From contig JAAOYH010000088.1 in NCBI GenBank assembly GCA_018221245.1, positions 1-6,775 of the forward strand: a stretch of DNA of 6,775 nucleotides, read 5' to 3'. This DNA comes from Candidatus Woesearchaeota archaeon. Lineage in GTDB: Archaea > Nanobdellota > Nanobdellia > Woesearchaeales > UBA525. Each line of letters begins with the position of its first letter. Within the stretch, counting starts at the first letter, position 1. The translations under genes and the position numbers were made by a program. A model generated the notes under the pieces. That model did no database searches. It saw nothing but the letters and a program-made list of their open reading frames with translations, and had not been told where the DNA came from. Positions 5,384-6,775 of the stretch are shown one piece after another.

Positions 5384-5809
5384 ATGGCAAAAAAGCCCCT
5401 GCCAGGATGGGCCTTCATGATTGCAGGAGTAATTCTCGTCTTGTACTCGAACTACATAGAGAAAAAAGTCCCTGATGCAAACCTAGTCATCTTCTTCTGG
5501 ACAGGCCTACTCTTTGTCTTCCTTGGCCTAGTTAAGGAAATCAAGTTACGCGTTATTGACAGCAAGCCTGTGGAGAAACCTGCTCCAGTAGGCCCTCCCC
5601 CACAGCAACAACAACGAGTCAATGATCACAGACATCCTGCGGGCAATCAGTTCCAGGGACAGAGCAATCATCAGCAGCATATTCACACGAGACCACACCC
5701 ACACGTGCAGCATCCGCACACGCCACCTCTGAAGCAGTGTCCTCAGTGTAGCACAGGCACACCCCTACACTCTAAGTACTGCCACAATTGTGGTTGGCAA
5801 TTCTACTGA
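5384..5809 (+). CDS. Two-helix membrane protein with His/Pro/Gln-rich linker and C-terminal zinc ribbon
   Basis: The 141-residue protein starts MAKKP, then has two hydrophobic helices (about 8-24 and 33-50) joined by a short charged turn (YIEKKVPDAN). With few charges before the first helix and KEIK after the second, both ends probably face the cytoplasm, forming a hairpin. Residues 61-115 are a low-complexity linker rich in Pro, Gln and His, with nine histidines between 82 and 112, including HTRPHPHVQHPH. The C-terminus is a rubredoxin-type zinc ribbon: C119, C122, C133, C136 (CPQC-x10-CHNCG). Membrane-anchored zinc ribbons of this design are common, uncharacterised archaeal proteins. The His-rich linker may bind metal, which is inferred. 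It has its own TATA box and overlaps the convergent reductase gene by 7 bp. The function is not known. Confidence 0.8.
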   Translation: MAKKPLPGWAFMIAGVILVLYSNYIEKKVPDANLVIFFWTGLLFVFLGLVKEIKLRVIDSKPVEKPAPVGPPPQQQQRVNDHRHPAGNQFQGQSNHQQHIHTRPHPHVQHPHTPPLKQCPQCSTGTPLHSKYCHNCGWQFY

Positions 5810-6447
5810 ACATACCATACTTCTCTCTTGAGATTATCTTTAGAAACTCCTAAACCTGCTAACATCTCGAAGAGCTCATTGATCATGGTCAAAGGCCCGC
5901 ACACATAGAACACCCTATCAAGATAATCTGGAACATACTTCTTAATCGTCTCTTGGGAGACCCTGCCCGTAATATGGTTCCATTTGGCCCTAGTAAGTGT
6001 GATATTCACTGATATATTGTCCGTCATAGAGTCGAGCTCGTCATGCCATAGTATTTGATTCTGGTCTTTGCAGCTGTACAGAAGAATCATATCATGTTCT
6101 GAGGCTCTGAGCATGCTCATGAAAGGAGCTATCCCTATACCTCCCGCAATGAAGCAAGATTTCTCCTCATTTCCTAGGACAAAACGACCGAAAGGACCCT
6201 TCACTTTGACTTTATCACCAGGTTTCATCTCAGAGAGTTTAGTGGTCACGGCGCCGACTATCTCAACAGCCAATTGCACAGGCTTTCCAGGAGCAGAAGC
6301 TAGACTAAAAGGAGCAGGCTTCATCCCTTCAAAGAACACAGTTACGTAATGACCAGGCTCGAATGATAATGGCTCCTTGAAGGACAGCACATGCTGATTA
6401 TGCCCGTACTCCTCATTCCTCACGCAAGTGAGCTCATTGAACTCCAT
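5803..6447 (-). CDS. Stand-alone ferredoxin-NAD(P)+ reductase-like FAD/NAD(P)-binding oxidoreductase
   Basis: The 214-residue soluble protein has the two-domain FNR fold. The FAD half carries the PFSLAS flavin-binding motif (46-51, counterpart of RxYS) and KGPFGRF (83-89) for the FAD phosphates. The nucleotide half carries the AGGIGIAPFMSMLR glycine-rich motif (101-114) and YVCGPLTMI (181-189), which places a Cys near the flavin and nicotinamide; the chain ends in WYVQ. It passes electrons between NAD(P)H and an unknown one-electron carrier. At 214 residues it lacks the C-terminal [2Fe-2S] extension of PyrK-type or NfnA/HydG-like subunits. The frame is open to 6756 and could add a membrane-looking N-terminal segment, but that part is antisense to the DUF1858 gene and is an artefact. 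The ATG at 6447 begins right at the domain and has a TATA box about 25 bp upstream. It shares a 66-bp divergent promoter region with the DUF1858 gene, hinting at a joint redox role. Confidence 0.88.
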   Translation of the reverse strand: MEFNELTCVRNEEYGHNQHVLSFKEPLSFEPGHYVTVFFEGMKPAPFSLASAPGKPVQLAVEIVGAVTTKLSEMKPGDKVKVKGPFGRFVLGNEEKSCFIAGGIGIAPFMSMLRASEHDMILLYSCKDQNQILWHDELDSMTDNISVNITLTRAKWNHITGRVSQETIKKYVPDYLDRVFYVCGPLTMINELFEMLAGLGVSKDNLKREVWYVQ

Positions 6448-6468
6448 AAAGAAAGCGTCTTCTATCGC

Positions 6469-6476
6469 ATTAAAAA
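6469..6476 (-). promoter_or_regulatory. TATA box of the FNR-like gene
   Basis: On the minus strand this reads TTTTTAAT, centred about 25-26 bp before the ATG at 6447-6445. Only 7 bp separate it from the opposing TATA box at 6484-6491, so two initiation complexes could hardly form at once. Confidence 0.6.
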
Positions 6477-6483
6477 TGTTAGC

Positions 6484-6491
6484 ATTTAAAA
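6484..6491 (+). promoter_or_regulatory. TATA box of the DUF1858 gene
   Basis: The element atttaaaa is centred about 26-27 bp before the ATG at 6514, with no Shine-Dalgarno between. It supports a gene start that lies in the antisense shadow of the reductase frame. Confidence 0.65.
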
Positions 6492-6513
6492 ACAAACCGC
6501 GGTTCGCAAAAAT

Positions 6514-6775
6514 ATGAAAGAGAGCGCCAAGTACAAGCAGGAAGATGGCACCTACAAGGTAGATGCAGACATGATCATAGGCGATGTCATCATGGCATTC
6601 CCAAAAGCAGCAGCTATCATGATGGGCCACGGCCTCCACTGCGTTGGATGTGCTGCTAACAGTTTCGATACTGTAGAGGGCGGGGCCAAGCTCCACGGGA
6701 TGCCCGAAGAGGAAATCAAAGAGATGGTCTCGGAGATAAACGAAGCCATCAACCACATCATAGAAACTATGGAGA
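6514..6775 (+). CDS. DUF1858 (ScdA_N-like) small CxxC protein, 3' end cut by the window
   Basis: Reading from the ATG at 6514 gives 87 residues with no stop before the window ends, so the gene is partial at its 3' end, though DUF1858 proteins are usually only about 70-90 residues. The family pattern is clear: DADMIIGDVIMAFPKAAAIMMGHGLHCVGC, then FDTVEGGAKLHGMPEEEIKEMVSEIN. The conserved GLHCVGC places C43 and C46 at a helix start. The domain also forms the N-terminus of ScdA/YtfE-type di-iron proteins involved in repair or assembly of iron-sulphur clusters, and in stand-alone form is thought to be redox- or cluster-related. It is short, soluble and without a signal peptide. It is transcribed divergently from the FNR-like reductase 66 bp away, so an electron-transfer or cluster partnership is possible but inferred. 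Confidence 0.9.
   Translation, partial: MKESAKYKQEDGTYKVDADMIIGDVIMAFPKAAAIMMGHGLHCVGCAANSFDTVEGGAKLHGMPEEEIKEMVSEINEAINHIIETME

Noticed and set aside
5782..5793. 12-bp perfect palindrome ccacaattgtgg as an operator or terminator hairpin
   Set aside because: It encodes the CHNCG zinc knuckle (codons for His-Asn-Cys-Gly) and is not followed by a T tract on either strand; codon coincidence explains it.
6448..6756. N-terminal extension of the FNR-like protein with a membrane-helix-like segment, suggesting a membrane-anchored reductase
   Set aside because: This stretch is the antisense of the DUF1858 coding region, whose family motifs are clear on the plus strand, and it runs through both TATA boxes. 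The FNR domain begins right at the ATG at 6447.
1..6775. tRNA, rRNA, CRISPR array, insertion sequence or attachment-site signals
   Set aside because: No cloverleaf-like runs, regularly spaced repeats, transposase motifs or flanking duplications were seen by eye, and no intergenic gap exceeds about 80 bp.

Overview
The window looks like a compact archaeal genome segment, most likely from a DPANN-type lineage (Woesearchaeota/Pacearchaeota-like). The lineage is inferred; the archaeal call rests on three observations. First, all eight gene starts visible here have an AT-rich TATA-like box centred about 25-27 bp upstream and no convincing Shine-Dalgarno, which is the layout of leaderless archaeal transcripts. 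Second, the seryl-tRNA synthetase has an archaeal-looking motif 3 (TLNNTALATSR). Third, the first gene is the tail of a large Ig-like, cysteine-containing surface protein of a kind common in these archaea.

Layout from left to right. Bases 1-939 (+) are the C-terminal part of a secreted or surface beta-sandwich protein. Bases 970-2061 (+) encode a DUF2419 / QNG1-type queuosine 5'-phosphate N-glycosylase (queuine salvage). Bases 2099-3406 (+) encode seryl-tRNA synthetase (serS). A visibly AT-richer block (about 3400-4926) follows, with two minus-strand genes of no recognised family: a putative gluzincin-like zinc metalloprotein with HELTH and a downstream EGLADY (3400-4326) and a 172-residue orphan (4408-4926). 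Base composition then returns to that of the left side. Bases 5000-5335 (+) encode a small acidic protein with an L24e/TRASH-like treble-clef zinc site. Bases 5384-5809 (+) encode a two-helix membrane protein with a His/Pro/Gln-rich linker and a C-terminal zinc ribbon. Bases 5803-6447 (-) encode a stand-alone FAD/NAD(P)-binding ferredoxin-reductase-like protein. Divergent from it, 6514 to the window end (+) encodes a DUF1858 (ScdA_N-like) protein with a CVGC motif, cut by the window edge.

Almost every gene seems to have its own promoter. Intergenic gaps are 30-81 bp, and both convergent pairs overlap by 7 bp through the same kind of nested-stop junction. Functional links are modest: DUF2419 and SerRS both concern tRNA (nucleobase salvage and charging), and the reductase and the DUF1858 protein share a 66-bp divergent promoter, suggesting a small redox pair. 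No RNA genes, insertion sequences, CRISPR arrays or gaps over 300 bp were seen. The points most worth a second look are a queuine-salvage enzyme in an apparent archaeon, the AT-rich two-gene island with its putative new metalloprotease, and the two divergent promoters with closely spaced opposing TATA boxes.
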